Part shown: positions 25,407 through 34,808 of the stretch, piece after piece
Position numbering within the stretch: the stretch's first letter is position 1
How the letters are laid out: each line of letters starts with the position of its first letter
From: Candidatus Merdisoma merdipullorum
GTDB lineage: Bacteria > Bacillota > Clostridia > Lachnospirales > Lachnospiraceae
DNA length: 64,000 nucleotides
Direction: 5' to 3'
Assembly (NCBI GenBank): GCA_018715645.1
Contig: DVLE01000093.1
Location: forward strand, 1 to 64,000
Notes under the pieces: generated by a model
Databases searched by the model: none
Told to the model about the DNA's origin: nothing
What the model saw: the letters and a program-made list of their open reading frames with translations, nothing else
Position numbers and translations under genes: made by a program

Positions 25407-26783
25407 TCAGAATCCTCTTTCCTTCAAATCCGCCACAATTCGCACATAGGTTTCCGTCACATCGAAGCCCTTATAATCCTGGCGTTTCAAATCGATGATG
25501 TCGCCATGGGAGATGCCGCGCAGCCTTTTGTTTGAAAAAACGCCCCGGAATTCGCCCCATTTTGCAGATTCCACGCTGACCAGCCCATCGTTTTCTCCTT
25601 CCAGAGGGCGTATCAGGCAATAGGGAATCATAAGCAGCAGATGACTGAACGGATTTTTCATTTTGGAGGTGTAACTCTGGTAATAGACGCCCGGCACATC
25701 CGGCGTCTCCTGATTGAAGCGCGCGCTTGCCTCCGTCGCGAACTGATGGGTAGCCGTATAAAAATCCGGGGACTTATCTCCAAACCTTGCAAATGTCCGG
25801 TCAAAGCAATCCGCCACAAAGCGGTAGAACCCTTCCGGCAGCCGGCAGGCATAATCCACAAAACGGCAGCCTCTGTGCGGCGTATTCATCGTCGTAAGCG
25901 AAGCCACATACGGTCCCATCCCAAGGGTGGAAACCGCGTATCTGGCATCCAGTCCCCCTTTGGAATGAGCGATGATGTTGACTTTCTCCGCGCCCGTTTC
26001 TTTCCGGATCTCGAAAATTCTGCGGCGGATGTCCTCGCCATTGTATGCGATGGTACCCAGAGCCTCCTGGTTGCCGTAATAGATCACGGCTCCGTTCCGC
26101 TTAAGCTCCCTGGGAATCCGTCCCCAGTAATTAAAATACCGGAGATCCCGAAAGCCAATGCCGTGAACGAGAAGAAGGGGATACTTTGTAGCACACATTC
26201 CGGAGTCTACCCGGAGGGCGCGAAGCTCTGCCTTTTCCCGTAGAAAATCATACTCCTCATAGACAAGACGGCAGGCGTACAGAAGGACCAGGAGATTTAC
26301 CACTGGAATCCACCAGGTCAGCAGCATCACCACACGCCTGGCGATGCTGAGGCGTCTGGAAGTGAAGAAGATCCGCAGGGTTCCCAGCCAGACAAGCAGA
26401 AAGATTCCCAGGAGGGCCAGCACCAGATCCAGAAGCCGGACGGCTCTGCCATACATCAGAGCAATCCCAAAAGAAGGCTGGAACATACGCCAGATGATCC
26501 ATATCTGAACGACCGCTCCGTACAGGCCCCAGTAAATGCTTCTGCGCCCGCCCAGCATCATCCGCGCCCGCAGCCCTGTCCGCACACGATCCCGGACCGG
26601 CCAGACGAGAAGCCACAGGTATGTAAGAATCAGAAAAATCGCCGCAGGTATCTGGAGAATCCAGGCGAGTTCTTTCGCTCCCGCGCTTTCTGCAGTCCGC
26701 CCAAGTCCTGTCAGGAAGAAGGGCAGATTCAGGGCGCATGGCACAGCCAGCGCCAAATACAGCTTTCCTGCAAAATGTCTCAT
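25407..26783 (-). CDS. Membrane-anchored alpha/beta-hydrolase (lipase/esterase family)
   Basis: The 458-residue protein has an N-terminal half with about five hydrophobic helices (roughly 5-170) and a C-terminal lipase domain. The domain shows PLLLVHGIGF (oxyanion region), the nucleophile elbow IIAHSKGGLDA, and MNTPHRG; a GENDGLV stretch and a late His in GISHGD suit the Asp and His of the triad. It resembles triacylglycerol lipases and PGAP1-like hydrolases, so a membrane lipid or acyl ester is the likely substrate. It overlaps the upstream gene by 4 bp (ATGA), implying coupled translation. The substrate is not determined by sequence. Confidence 0.8.
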   Translation of the reverse strand: MRHFAGKLYLALAVPCALNLPFFLTGLGRTAESAGAKELAWILQIPAAIFLILTYLWLLVWPVRDRVRTGLRARMMLGGRRSIYWGLYGAVVQIWIIWRMFQPSFGIALMYGRAVRLLDLVLALLGIFLLVWLGTLRIFFTSRRLSIARRVVMLLTWWIPVVNLLVLLYACRLVYEEYDFLREKAELRALRVDSGMCATKYPLLLVHGIGFRDLRYFNYWGRIPRELKRNGAVIYYGNQEALGTIAYNGEDIRRRIFEIRKETGAEKVNIIAHSKGGLDARYAVSTLGMGPYVASLTTMNTPHRGCRFVDYACRLPEGFYRFVADCFDRTFARFGDKSPDFYTATHQFATEASARFNQETPDVPGVYYQSYTSKMKNPFSHLLLMIPYCLIRPLEGENDGLVSVESAKWGEFRGVFSNKRLRGISHGDIIDLKRQDYKGFDVTETYVRIVADLKERGF

Positions 26784-28342
26784 ACTCTCTCTTTCCTTCT
26801 CTCCTCCAGCCGCCTTGCTACCGACGGATACCTCTGCAGATCCGTATGCGGGATCGCGGTCGCAGCCACCATGAGCTGAAGAAAATCCTCCACCGCGCCA
26901 AACTGCACATACTCCATCCGGCTGACAATCTCCTCCGCTTTTTTGGCAAGAGAACGGTCAAGCAGCAGCTTCCTGGCCCCCTGCAGGGAAGTGTTTCCCG
27001 GCGAAAGGATCCTGTCCCTGTCAATATCCGGATAAAGGCCTATGGTCACCGCCGATTCCTTGTCAAAATGAGTGCCAAAGGCTCCGGCCACATAAAAACG
27101 TCCCACATCCTCCATCGTAAGGCCAATGAGCTTCATCATATACTCCACCATAGTCATGGCCGCGGCCTTCGTCCTCAGAAATTCATCCACGTCGTCCTGG
27201 TAGAAGTAAAGCCCTGGAGCGTATTCTACCGCCAGCTCCGTCTCCTGTTCCTCTCTGCCTGGAACCTTTATCACTTTCGGACTCTCCTCCTGAAACCGCC
27301 CCCGCAGATCAATCCAGCCATTCAGGAACAGCTCCGCGATCAAATCTGCGATCCCTGAACCGCAGATTCCTTTCGCCTTTCCCTCTCCGATCACATGAAC
27401 CTTCAGCCTTCCCTGCTCCGTCGTGACACGATCTACAGCGCCTTCTTCCGCCCGCATCCCTGTGTGGACCACGCCGCCTTCCAGGGCTGGTCCCGCAGCC
27501 CCCGCTCCGGCCAGCAAAAAGTCTTTATTTCCCACGACCAGTTCTCCGTTCGTTCCCACATCAAGAAAGACGCAGATCTCCTCCTGATCCGGGATCCCTG
27601 TGGCCAGCATTCCGCTGATGATGTCGCCGCCCAGATAATTTTCCAGGCCGGGACAGCAGTAGACGAAACCATCTATAGGAATCCCCAGCTCCTCTCCCCG
27701 TACCATATCAGGAGCAAGAGTCTGGACCGCATAGGGGGACGAAAAGACGCCAAAGGCATCCAGTCCCAGCAGAAAATGGATCATCGTCGTATTTCCGGAC
27801 ACTGTCAGGATCGGGCAGGAATGAACATCGATTCCCGTCTTTTTCTCCAGGCTGTCCAGAAGCGTACAAAATCCTTCTACGGTAGCCCGCTGAAGCCTTT
27901 TCCGGCGCTCCGGCCGACCCTTCGTATAAAAAATCCTGCTTAAAATGTCTTCGCCCCAGTTAATTCCCGGATTGAAGATGCTCTCCCTTCCAAGAATTTC
28001 TCCTGTATTCAGATTCAAAAGCTCCATGAGCACCGTCGTGCTTCCCAGATCGACGCAGAGTCCGTAATGAGCCTCTGCCGTATTTCCTGCTTCCAGTCTC
28101 AGAAGCTCCCAGCCATAGCCGTCGAAGGCGATTGTGGCCGTCACCCGGAAATCGCTCTGCTCACAGATGTCAGAAGCGTTCCGTAAAGCGTTAGAACGTA
28201 CCCGGATATAGGCGGTTTTTTCCTCCTGCCGGAAAGGACCACTGTCCTTCAGGGCGGCGATTAGCCGCTCCTGCAGCGGACGGTGGTCCTCCTCGCAAGG
28301 CTTGGGAAGCTCAAGATAAATCTTTTTGCTCCACACTTCCAT
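26780..28342 (-). CDS. ASKHA/DUF4445 protein, corrinoid-activator (RACE)-like, lacking the ferredoxin domain
   Basis: The 520-residue protein has the DUF4445 ASKHA ATPase fold: LCVDLGSTTVLMEL (about 94-107), FNPGINWGEDILSR, LTVSGNTTMIHFLLG, VFLDVGTNGELV, GAGAAGPALEGG and CGSGIADLIAELF. Members reactivate oxidised corrinoid proteins and normally begin with a [2Fe-2S] ferredoxin domain of about 90 residues. Here a short cysteine-poor N terminus replaces it. No corrinoid protein or methyltransferase is nearby. It lies 3 bp after ilvC and overlaps the lipase gene, so it is in that operon. Its electron donor and target are unknown. Confidence 0.8.
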   Translation of the reverse strand: MEVWSKKIYLELPKPCEEDHRPLQERLIAALKDSGPFRQEEKTAYIRVRSNALRNASDICEQSDFRVTATIAFDGYGWELLRLEAGNTAEAHYGLCVDLGSTTVLMELLNLNTGEILGRESIFNPGINWGEDILSRIFYTKGRPERRKRLQRATVEGFCTLLDSLEKKTGIDVHSCPILTVSGNTTMIHFLLGLDAFGVFSSPYAVQTLAPDMVRGEELGIPIDGFVYCCPGLENYLGGDIISGMLATGIPDQEEICVFLDVGTNGELVVGNKDFLLAGAGAAGPALEGGVVHTGMRAEEGAVDRVTTEQGRLKVHVIGEGKAKGICGSGIADLIAELFLNGWIDLRGRFQEESPKVIKVPGREEQETELAVEYAPGLYFYQDDVDEFLRTKAAAMTMVEYMMKLIGLTMEDVGRFYVAGAFGTHFDKESAVTIGLYPDIDRDRILSPGNTSLQGARKLLLDRSLAKKAEEIVSRMEYVQFGAVEDFLQLMVAATAIPHTDLQRYPSVARRLEERRKERV

Positions 28343-28345
28343 GTA

Positions 28346-29386
<1,041 letters not shown>

Positions 29387-29459
29387 TTATCCTTAAGGAT
29401 CACATCGGTGCGTCCCATGACGCCGGTGCAGTCACTAAAAGAAGCTCTGTTCTCCGGAT

Positions 29460-29993
29460 TTAGCTGAAATCGTAATCCATTAGCTTTCCGTCCTCATCGT
29501 ACATCTTTACGTCAAAGGTGCCTCTGGACAGTCCGGTCACTCCTGTTCTTGCAAGCTCCAGAATCTCATATCCGCTCAGCAGATCGATAAACGCCTCTAT
29601 CTTCGACTGGTTTCCGGTAAGCTCGATGACAAGGGAACCCTTCGCCACATCCACAATCTTCGCCCGGAAGATATTCGCCACCGCAATCAAAGACTGACGG
29701 TTCTCCTCATCCACCTTAATCTTGATCATGATCAGCTCCCGGCAGATAGAGGTCTCCGGCTCCAGGCGCTTAATGTCAATCACATCCACCAGCTTGTTAA
29801 GCTGATTCTCTATCTGCTGCAGAATCAGTTCATCGCCTTTGGCCGCAACCGTCGCTCTGGAATAGCGGGGATCCGCCGTTACGCCTACAGTCAGGCTGTC
29901 GATATTATAGCCGCGGCGGCTGAACAGCCCTGAAATCCGGCTCAGCACACCGGAAGTATTGTCTACCAGAATAGAAAATACAACTCGTTTCAT
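29460..29993 (-). CDS. ilvN: Acetolactate synthase small (regulatory) subunit
   Basis: The 177-residue protein has an ACT domain at the N terminus (VFSILVDNTSGVLSRISGLF, RRGYNIDSL) and the C-terminal small-subunit domain ending with the LSRG-containing tail. It would confer valine feedback on a catalytic subunit that is not in this window. The length is slightly longer than the usual 160-165, with a charged tail DEDGKLMDYDFS. Confidence 0.93.
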   Translation of the reverse strand: MKRVVFSILVDNTSGVLSRISGLFSRRGYNIDSLTVGVTADPRYSRATVAAKGDELILQQIENQLNKLVDVIDIKRLEPETSICRELIMIKIKVDEENRQSLIAVANIFRAKIVDVAKGSLVIELTGNQSKIEAFIDLLSGYEILELARTGVTGLSRGTFDVKMYDEDGKLMDYDFS

Positions 29994-30016
29994 TCTCTCA
30001 CCCCTTGTCCTTTTCT

Positions 30017-30064
30017 CTGTTTTCTCCGGCCGCGCCGAACGCTTTTCCAGCCGCCGGAAAACAG
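30017..30064 (-). promoter_or_regulatory. Long hairpin in the ilvN leader
   Basis: CTGTTTTCCGGC and GCCGGAGAAAACAG pair over about 12 bp (one bulge) around a 22-base GC-rich loop. It lies between the promoter and the ribosome site. No U-run follows, so it is not a simple terminator, and no T-box sequence is present. Confidence 0.45.
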
Positions 30065-30077
30065 CTCCGTTCTTTGA

Positions 30078-30106
30078 ATTGTAGCAATTTCCTGCTGCAT
30101 TGTCAA
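30078..30106 (-). promoter_or_regulatory. Sigma-A promoter of ilvN-ilvC operon
   Basis: TTGACA, 17 bp, TACAAT on the minus strand, only 4 bp after the stop of the ABC ATPase gene. The leader before ilvN is about 75 bases. Confidence 0.85.
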
Positions 30107-30110
30107 TCAG

Positions 30111-30914
30111 TCAGGCAAGCATCATCCGGTCATTGGCGAACTCTCCGCCGCTGGCCTGCTCAAACTTCTCCAGAAGGTCCGACACCTTCAGCCGCTTTTT
30201 CTCCTCGCCCGCCACATCGTAAATAATATGGCCGTCGTACATCATAATCAGCCTGTTTCCATGTACAATGGCGTCCTTCATATTATGGGTGATCATCATG
30301 GTCGTCAGGTGATTCTCCTCCACAATCCGGTCTGTGGCCTCCAGGACCTTCGCCGCCGTCTTCGGGTCAAGGGCTGCCGTATGTTCGTCAAGCAGCAGAA
30401 TCCTCGGCTTTTTCAGAGTAGCCATAAGGAGCGTCAGGGCCTGCCGCTGTCCGCCGGACAGAAGCCTTACCTTTGTCGTCATACGATCCTCCAGGCCAAG
30501 GCCAAGCGCAGCAAGGCGCTCCTGATAATACTTTCTTTCCTTATGGGTGATTCCCGGCTTCAGAAAACGGAAGCTGCCGCGTCTGGCTGCCAGCGCCAGG
30601 TTTTCCTCGATCTGCATGCCGGCCGCCGTGCCTGTCATCGGATCCTGGAACACACGTCCCAGATACTTTGCCCGCTTATGTTCCGGAAGCTTCGTCACAT
30701 CTTCGTCGTCGATATAGATCTTTCCTTCGTCTACCGGCCATACGCCTGCCACCGCGTTCAGCATTGTGGACTTTCCGGCGCCGTTTCCACCGATGACTGT
30801 GACGAAATCTCCCTCCTTCAGCTCCAGATTCAGACCGCTTAAGGCTGTCTTCTCATTCACAGTCCCAGCGTTAAAAGTTTTCCAGATCTCTTCCATTCTA
30901 AGCATGGGACGCAC
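30111..30914 (-). CDS. ABC transporter ATPase of the TrpXYZ/ABC_sub_bind type
   Basis: The 267-residue ATPase has Walker A GGNGAGKST, the signature LSGGQRQAL, Walker B ILLLDEHTAAL and an H-loop MITHNM. It overlaps the permease gene by 17 bp. The three-gene set with a DUF-type substrate-binding lipoprotein is the TrpXYZ-like family reported to import tryptophan or other aromatic compounds in Firmicutes. The substrate here is not proven; no tryptophan T-box precedes the operon. Confidence 0.88.
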   Translation of the reverse strand: MRPMLRMEEIWKTFNAGTVNEKTALSGLNLELKEGDFVTVIGGNGAGKSTMLNAVAGVWPVDEGKIYIDDEDVTKLPEHKRAKYLGRVFQDPMTGTAAGMQIEENLALAARRGSFRFLKPGITHKERKYYQERLAALGLGLEDRMTTKVRLLSGGQRQALTLLMATLKKPRILLLDEHTAALDPKTAAKVLEATDRIVEENHLTTMMITHNMKDAIVHGNRLIMMYDGHIIYDVAGEEKKRLKVSDLLEKFEQASGGEFANDRMMLA

Positions 30915-31827
30915 CTCCTTTTTTCACCGGCTTTGAAAAATATTTCCCTTTCAGATAAGGTACTGCCAGGAACACCGCCACTACCAGAGCCGAAATCAGC
31001 TTCATATCGTTGGCGTTCAGTCCTGCCGTGATGACAACCTGATATACCACCCAGTAAATAATGGCGCCCAGCACCACGGATACCAGCTTGAACGCAAAAT
31101 TTCTGCTGATTTTGCCGAACAGTACATTGCCGATGATCACAGCCGCCAGACCGATAACGATAGCTCCGCGTCCTGCATTTACATCCGCAAACCCCTGGTA
31201 TTGTGCGTAAAGCGCGCTGGAAAGAGCCACGATACCGTTGGAAAGCATCAGTCCCACAAGCTTTCCCGTATTCGTATTGATGCCCTGAGCTCTGGACATA
31301 TTCTCATTGTTTCCGGTAGCCCGGATCGCGCATCCCAGCTCTGTTCCGAAGAACCAGTACAGAACCGCAATCAAGATAAGTACAAAAATCGCAGATACAA
31401 AGATTGTATTCTGATAAAACGGCACGTCCCGTACCCAGCGCAGAGAGACGATCTGGTCATACTTTCCGAAAGCCAGAGCTACGTTCGCCTTTTCTCCCAT
31501 GATACGCAGATTCACCGAATACAGGCCAAGCTGTGTCAGAATTCCTGCTAAAATCGCCGGGATTCCCATTGCCGTATGGAAAAGACCGGTCACCAGGCCA
31601 GCCGCCATTCCCGCCAAAAAGGCTACAAACAAGGAAACGCCCACGGAATGTCCGCTCTGCATCATGACGATGCATACCGCTCCGCCTGTCGCCATGGTTC
31701 CGTCCACCGTCAGGTCCGCCAAATCCAGCACCTTATAGGTGATGTAGACGCCGACAGCCATGATCCCCCAGATCAGTCCCTGCGCTACGGGGCCTGGAAG
31801 GGCATTGATAAACTTCATAATTTCCAC
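30898..31827 (-). CDS. ABC transporter permease of the TrpXYZ/ABC_sub_bind type
   Basis: The 309-residue protein has about eight to nine transmembrane helices and the BPD_transp_2 pattern: LADLTVDGTMATGGAV near the N terminus, GCAIRATGNNENMSRAQGIN as the coupling loop, and GLAAVIIGNVLF. It belongs to the branched-chain amino acid permease superfamily. It is separated from the binding protein upstream by a strong hairpin that could lower its expression. Confidence 0.88.
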   Translation of the reverse strand: MEIMKFINALPGPVAQGLIWGIMAVGVYITYKVLDLADLTVDGTMATGGAVCIVMMQSGHSVGVSLFVAFLAGMAAGLVTGLFHTAMGIPAILAGILTQLGLYSVNLRIMGEKANVALAFGKYDQIVSLRWVRDVPFYQNTIFVSAIFVLILIAVLYWFFGTELGCAIRATGNNENMSRAQGINTNTGKLVGLMLSNGIVALSSALYAQYQGFADVNAGRGAIVIGLAAVIIGNVLFGKISRNFAFKLVSVVLGAIIYWVVYQVVITAGLNANDMKLISALVVAVFLAVPYLKGKYFSKPVKKGGASHA

Positions 31828-31948
31828 CTTATATTTCCTCCTGCCTGTATAAATACTCCTCCCGCTTTTTCTTGCAGACGCCGTATCGATCCTTCGACGC
31901 CATGCGTTCCGGATGCCAGAATGAAAAAGCGTATAATCTTCAGTATTA

Positions 31949-31991
31949 TATCAAAAAGCGGCAAAAAAGGAAAGTCCTTTTTGCCGCTTTT
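31949..31991 (-). terminator. Intra-operon hairpin terminator between binding protein and permease
   Basis: AAAAGCGGCAAAAA-GGA (31954-31971) pairs with TCC-TTTTTGCCGCTTTT (31975-31991). On the minus strand the stem is followed by TTTTTGATA. It lies 30 bp after the stop of the substrate-binding protein and before the permease, so part of the transcripts should stop here. Confidence 0.8.
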
Positions 31992-32023
31992 GAAATGAAA
32001 ATACATTATCTCCTGGACGGCCT

Positions 32024-33088
32024 CTACTCCGCCGTCTCAATAGCTACATAATCATCGGGGATCGTCACGCCCATGGCCTCCGCCAGCTCCGGATTGTACT
32101 TTTTCGTAAACTCAGGAGCATATTCAATGGGCATTTCGGAGATGTCCGCCTCGCCGGTCAGAACCTTTACCGCCATCTGTCCGGTAGCCACACCCAAATC
32201 ATAATAACTGATAGAAAGGGTAGCTACGCCGCAGCCTGAGCAGATTCCTTCCTCGCCTGCGATTACAGGAACGCCGGCCGGCTCGCAAATATTTCTCAGG
32301 ATCTCTGTATTGGAAGCCACCGTATTATCCGTAGGCACATAGATCACATCGCTCTCGGACGCCGCTGTGGTAGCTACCGCCGCCAGATCATTGGAGTCTG
32401 AGAAGGAATACTGATTACAGGTATATCCAAGCTCTTCCAGGTAACCCTGAACCGTATCCACCTGATACTGGGAGTTCGCCTCTGCGGAACAGAACAGCAG
32501 ACCAACCGTGGAAGCATCCGGGAACAGTTCATTGAGCATCGCCGCCTGCTGGTCCAGCGGAGCCAGATCAGAAGTACCGGATACATTAGTTCCTACCAGG
32601 CCGTCAAAATCGTCAATATCAAGGGCAACGCCGTACTCTGTTACGGAAGTACCCAGAACCGGAATAGAATCGGTTCCCTGGGCTGCAGCCTGAAGGGGAG
32701 CCGTCGCATTTGCAAGAATCAGATCCACATTGTTGGATACAAACTGGTTGATAATCGTCGCGCAGGTTGCGGAATCATTGGATGCGTTCTGCTCGTCAAA
32801 AGTCACGTTCTCCTCACCGAGAGCCTCCGTCACAGCATCCTTAAAGCCCTGTGTGGCCGCGTCAAGAGCCTCATGCTGTACAAGCTGACAGATACCTATC
32901 ACATAAGTCCCATCTCCTGAAGTCTCCGCCGCTGCCGCATCAGCCGTATCCTCTGCCGCATCAGCCGTCTCAGCGCTTTCTTCTGTGGTCTCCGCCTCAG
33001 AAGCCGTGTCCGCGCTGTCTGTGCCGCCGCAGGCCGCCAGGGAAACAGTCATGCCCAAGGCAAGCATCAGTGCCAATAACTTTTTCAT
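32024..33088 (-). CDS. Substrate-binding lipoprotein (ABC_sub_bind/TrpX type)
   Basis: The 354-residue protein has a lipoprotein signal with lipobox LAAC (C20), then an Ala/Glu/Thr-rich linker (about 25-58) and a periplasmic-binding-like fold starting YVIGICQLVQHEALDAATQGF. The blocks LFPDASTVGLLFCSAEANS and PTDNTVASN are typical of the family. It would be exposed on the cell surface. The start at 33088 is set by an AGGAGGG site; an upstream open stretch to 33151 lacks one. The linker is unusually rich in alternating AE/TE residues, as in other Lachnospiraceae lipoproteins. Confidence 0.9.
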   Translation of the reverse strand: MKKLLALMLALGMTVSLAACGGTDSADTASEAETTEESAETADAAEDTADAAAAETSGDGTYVIGICQLVQHEALDAATQGFKDAVTEALGEENVTFDEQNASNDSATCATIINQFVSNNVDLILANATAPLQAAAQGTDSIPVLGTSVTEYGVALDIDDFDGLVGTNVSGTSDLAPLDQQAAMLNELFPDASTVGLLFCSAEANSQYQVDTVQGYLEELGYTCNQYSFSDSNDLAAVATTAASESDVIYVPTDNTVASNTEILRNICEPAGVPVIAGEEGICSGCGVATLSISYYDLGVATGQMAVKVLTGEADISEMPIEYAPEFTKKYNPELAEAMGVTIPDDYVAIETAE

Positions 33089-33174
33089 AGTATACCCTCC
33101 TGTATCATCTTTCTCCATACAGCGCTTTTCCGCCACAACGCTGTGCCGCATTAAAGCGCCGCATTACTTTTCAC

Positions 33175-33203
33175 ATTGTACCCCATACCCTGCTGTTTGT
33201 CAA
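33175..33203 (-). promoter_or_regulatory. Sigma-A promoter of the ABC transporter operon
   Basis: TTGACA, 17 bp, TACAAT on the minus strand. The leader of about 80 bases has no T-box or recognised riboswitch. Confidence 0.85.
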
Positions 33204-33251
33204 TCGAATTTTTTGATATAGGGAATCGAATTCTTTCCGTATCCGTCAAAA

Positions 33252-33275
33252 AAGAATTTCGCCTGCGAAATTCTT
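33252..33275. repeat. 24-base palindrome in a GC-rich intergenic block
   Basis: AAGAATTTCGC, CT, GCGAAATTCTT is a perfect inverted repeat with a 2-base centre. It belongs to a block (about 33205-33345) with further small hairpins such as TGCACGAAGTGCA and CTGCAAAGCAG. The block encodes no protein. Confidence 0.75.
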
Positions 33276-33345
33276 CGCGCGCGAGCGGGCTGCAAAGCAG
33301 CAATTTCCTCTCCGCGAGCTGCGCATCCTTGCACGAAGTGCATTT

Positions 33346-33416
33346 GATTTCATAGGAAAGACCTTTTTCCGCTTCACTTTCACACATTAACGTAACACAG
33401 TCTTTCCTATGAAGTC
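33346..33416. repeat. Inverted repeat with 17-bp arms
   Basis: GATTTCATAGGAAAGAC (33346-33362) is matched by its complement GTCTTTCCTATGAAGTC (33400-33416) with one mismatch, 37 bases apart. The arrangement looks like the ends of a tiny non-autonomous element or a long hairpin. No gene lies between. Confidence 0.75.
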
Positions 33417-33447
33417 AAAAAAGATGTCCTCAAACAGGACATCTTTT
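33417..33447 (-). terminator. Terminator of the two small membrane protein genes
   Basis: AAAAGATGTCCT and AGGACATCTTTT form a perfect 12-bp stem with a 5-base loop, followed on the minus strand by a T run and TTTTTTGAC. It lies 5 bp after the stop of the gene at 33452. Confidence 0.9.
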
Positions 33448-33451
33448 GGCT

Positions 33452-33958
33452 TTACTTAATCTGTATTTCAACGAAAAGCTCCTCATCCGAATAGCTGGGA
33501 TAATAAGAGCCCGTGAGACTCTCTTCCCCCTCCCGTATCTGAATCACCTGAGTGGCCTTTCCGGTTCTTCCAGGCGGAATACGGGCATCATAAGCATCGG
33601 AAAACAGCTCTTCTTCCTCCTCTGTATTCTGATTTTCCCAGTAGTCGTAGACGCTTCCATATTCTTTTCCCATATAATAGATAGAGGGCAGGCCCCGATA
33701 GAATTCCAGATCCCCCATATTTTCTACAGAATAATGGAGCTCATAAAAGCTATATCCCTCATAGGCCTGCGCGCCTTCGTAAGTATCTCCAAGCCTGACG
33801 GCTTCCTGGAATTCTACCACGCAGTAGGGTTCCTTTTCCGGTATATCCGGGCGAAAAACATTCAGCTCCCCTGACCAGAACAAAAAACCCAGAACCATAC
33901 AGAAACATCCGACCACCAGAAGCAGCACGGACACAACCGTCATTCCCCTATTCCGCAT
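33452..33958 (-). CDS. Hypothetical secreted or membrane-anchored protein
   Basis: The 168-residue protein has one N-terminal hydrophobic helix (about 7-29, VVSVLLLVVGCFCMVLGFLF) and an extracytoplasmic domain rich in Glu and Tyr (YEGAQAYEGYSFYEL). No known domain is recognised. It overlaps the upstream zinc-ribbon membrane protein by 11 bp, so the two are coupled and probably act together. Confidence 0.65.
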   Translation of the reverse strand: MRNRGMTVVSVLLLVVGCFCMVLGFLFWSGELNVFRPDIPEKEPYCVVEFQEAVRLGDTYEGAQAYEGYSFYELHYSVENMGDLEFYRGLPSIYYMGKEYGSVYDYWENQNTEEEEELFSDAYDARIPPGRTGKATQVIQIREGEESLTGSYYPSYSDEELFVEIQIK

Positions 33959-34736
33959 CCGTCTCTCCTCCTTCCAGTTCTTCTGGAGCCTCCAGCGTCA
34001 GTTCCACATAATGACCTGCCAGAAGATTTCCCCCATCCCAGTCAGAACCATCATATTCGTCAAACCATACCCGGAGCGTCTGCGCGTTTTCCTCCACGAG
34101 GAAGCCATACCAGCCCTCGCAGGAAGTCTGCCACATCAGGGAACTTTCCTCCATAGCCGGATACGCGCCCAGCATCTGGCCGTATGGTTCAAATATATAA
34201 GTATACAAAGCGCGCCTGTACACACCGTCCGCCTCCAGATAAGGCTGCGCAATCAGATTATAGTCCTCATATTCCCCGTTGCTTTGTCCTCTCACACGAA
34301 CAGCGACAAGCCGCATACCATCCGCCAAATCGGGAAGCTGTTCCTGATCTGCAAGTACCTTTGCTTCCATAATCTGAAGACTTCCGTGCTGAAAATCAAA
34401 GGCTTCCCCTTCTTCATGAGCGACGACTTCCAAGGCGTTATCCGACTGTCCGGAAAGTTCCTTCTGCTTCAGAGACGACGAATAAGTCAGGGTGCCGGAA
34501 ACCAGAACGCCGAAACCTGTCATCAAAAACACAATGCTGAATATCAGAAGTCCAATTCCCGCACGCCTTTTCTTTCCTTCCTCCACAGGACGGAAAGCCG
34601 ACTCGTCTCCAAAACGATCATGCAGTTCCTCATGACGTTCCTCCCGTGTCTCCCTTTGATTGAAGCAGCCGCATTTCGGGCAGATTCCATAATATTTTTC
34701 ATAATCGAAATTTTTGTGGCAGCTATAGCAGCGCAT
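33948..34736 (-). CDS. Zinc-ribbon membrane protein with C-terminal DUF4352-like domain
   Basis: The 262-residue protein begins with a zinc ribbon (C3-x2-C6 and C19-x2-C22), followed by a charged linker, one transmembrane helix (about 58-82) and an outward domain whose LQIMEAKVLADQEQ... MRLVAVRVRG pattern recalls DUF4352. Such zinc-ribbon single-pass proteins are common in Firmicutes and of unknown function. The start at 34736 is preceded by AAGGGGGGAAG. Confidence 0.7.
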   Translation of the reverse strand: MRCYSCHKNFDYEKYYGICPKCGCFNQRETREERHEELHDRFGDESAFRPVEEGKKRRAGIGLLIFSIVFLMTGFGVLVSGTLTYSSSLKQKELSGQSDNALEVVAHEEGEAFDFQHGSLQIMEAKVLADQEQLPDLADGMRLVAVRVRGQSNGEYEDYNLIAQPYLEADGVYRRALYTYIFEPYGQMLGAYPAMEESSLMWQTSCEGWYGFLVEENAQTLRVWFDEYDGSDWDGGNLLAGHYVELTLEAPEELEGGETDAE

Positions 34737-34808
34737 GATCTTCCCCCCTTTTGATTTTCCCCCTTTAAAAAGCATGCACGGATGCGAAGGATATATCCTT
34801 TCGCTTCC

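Noticed and set aside
33254..33273. The palindrome as a terminator of the upstream small genes
   Set aside because: A far better terminator is at 33417-33447, directly after their stop, and the palindrome has no adjacent T-run in the right place.
33089..33416. A T-box or tryptophan riboswitch before the TrpXYZ-like operon
   Set aside because: No T-box motif (TGGGTGGTACCGCG-like) exists on the minus strand, and the promoter lies close to the start codon, leaving too little leader.
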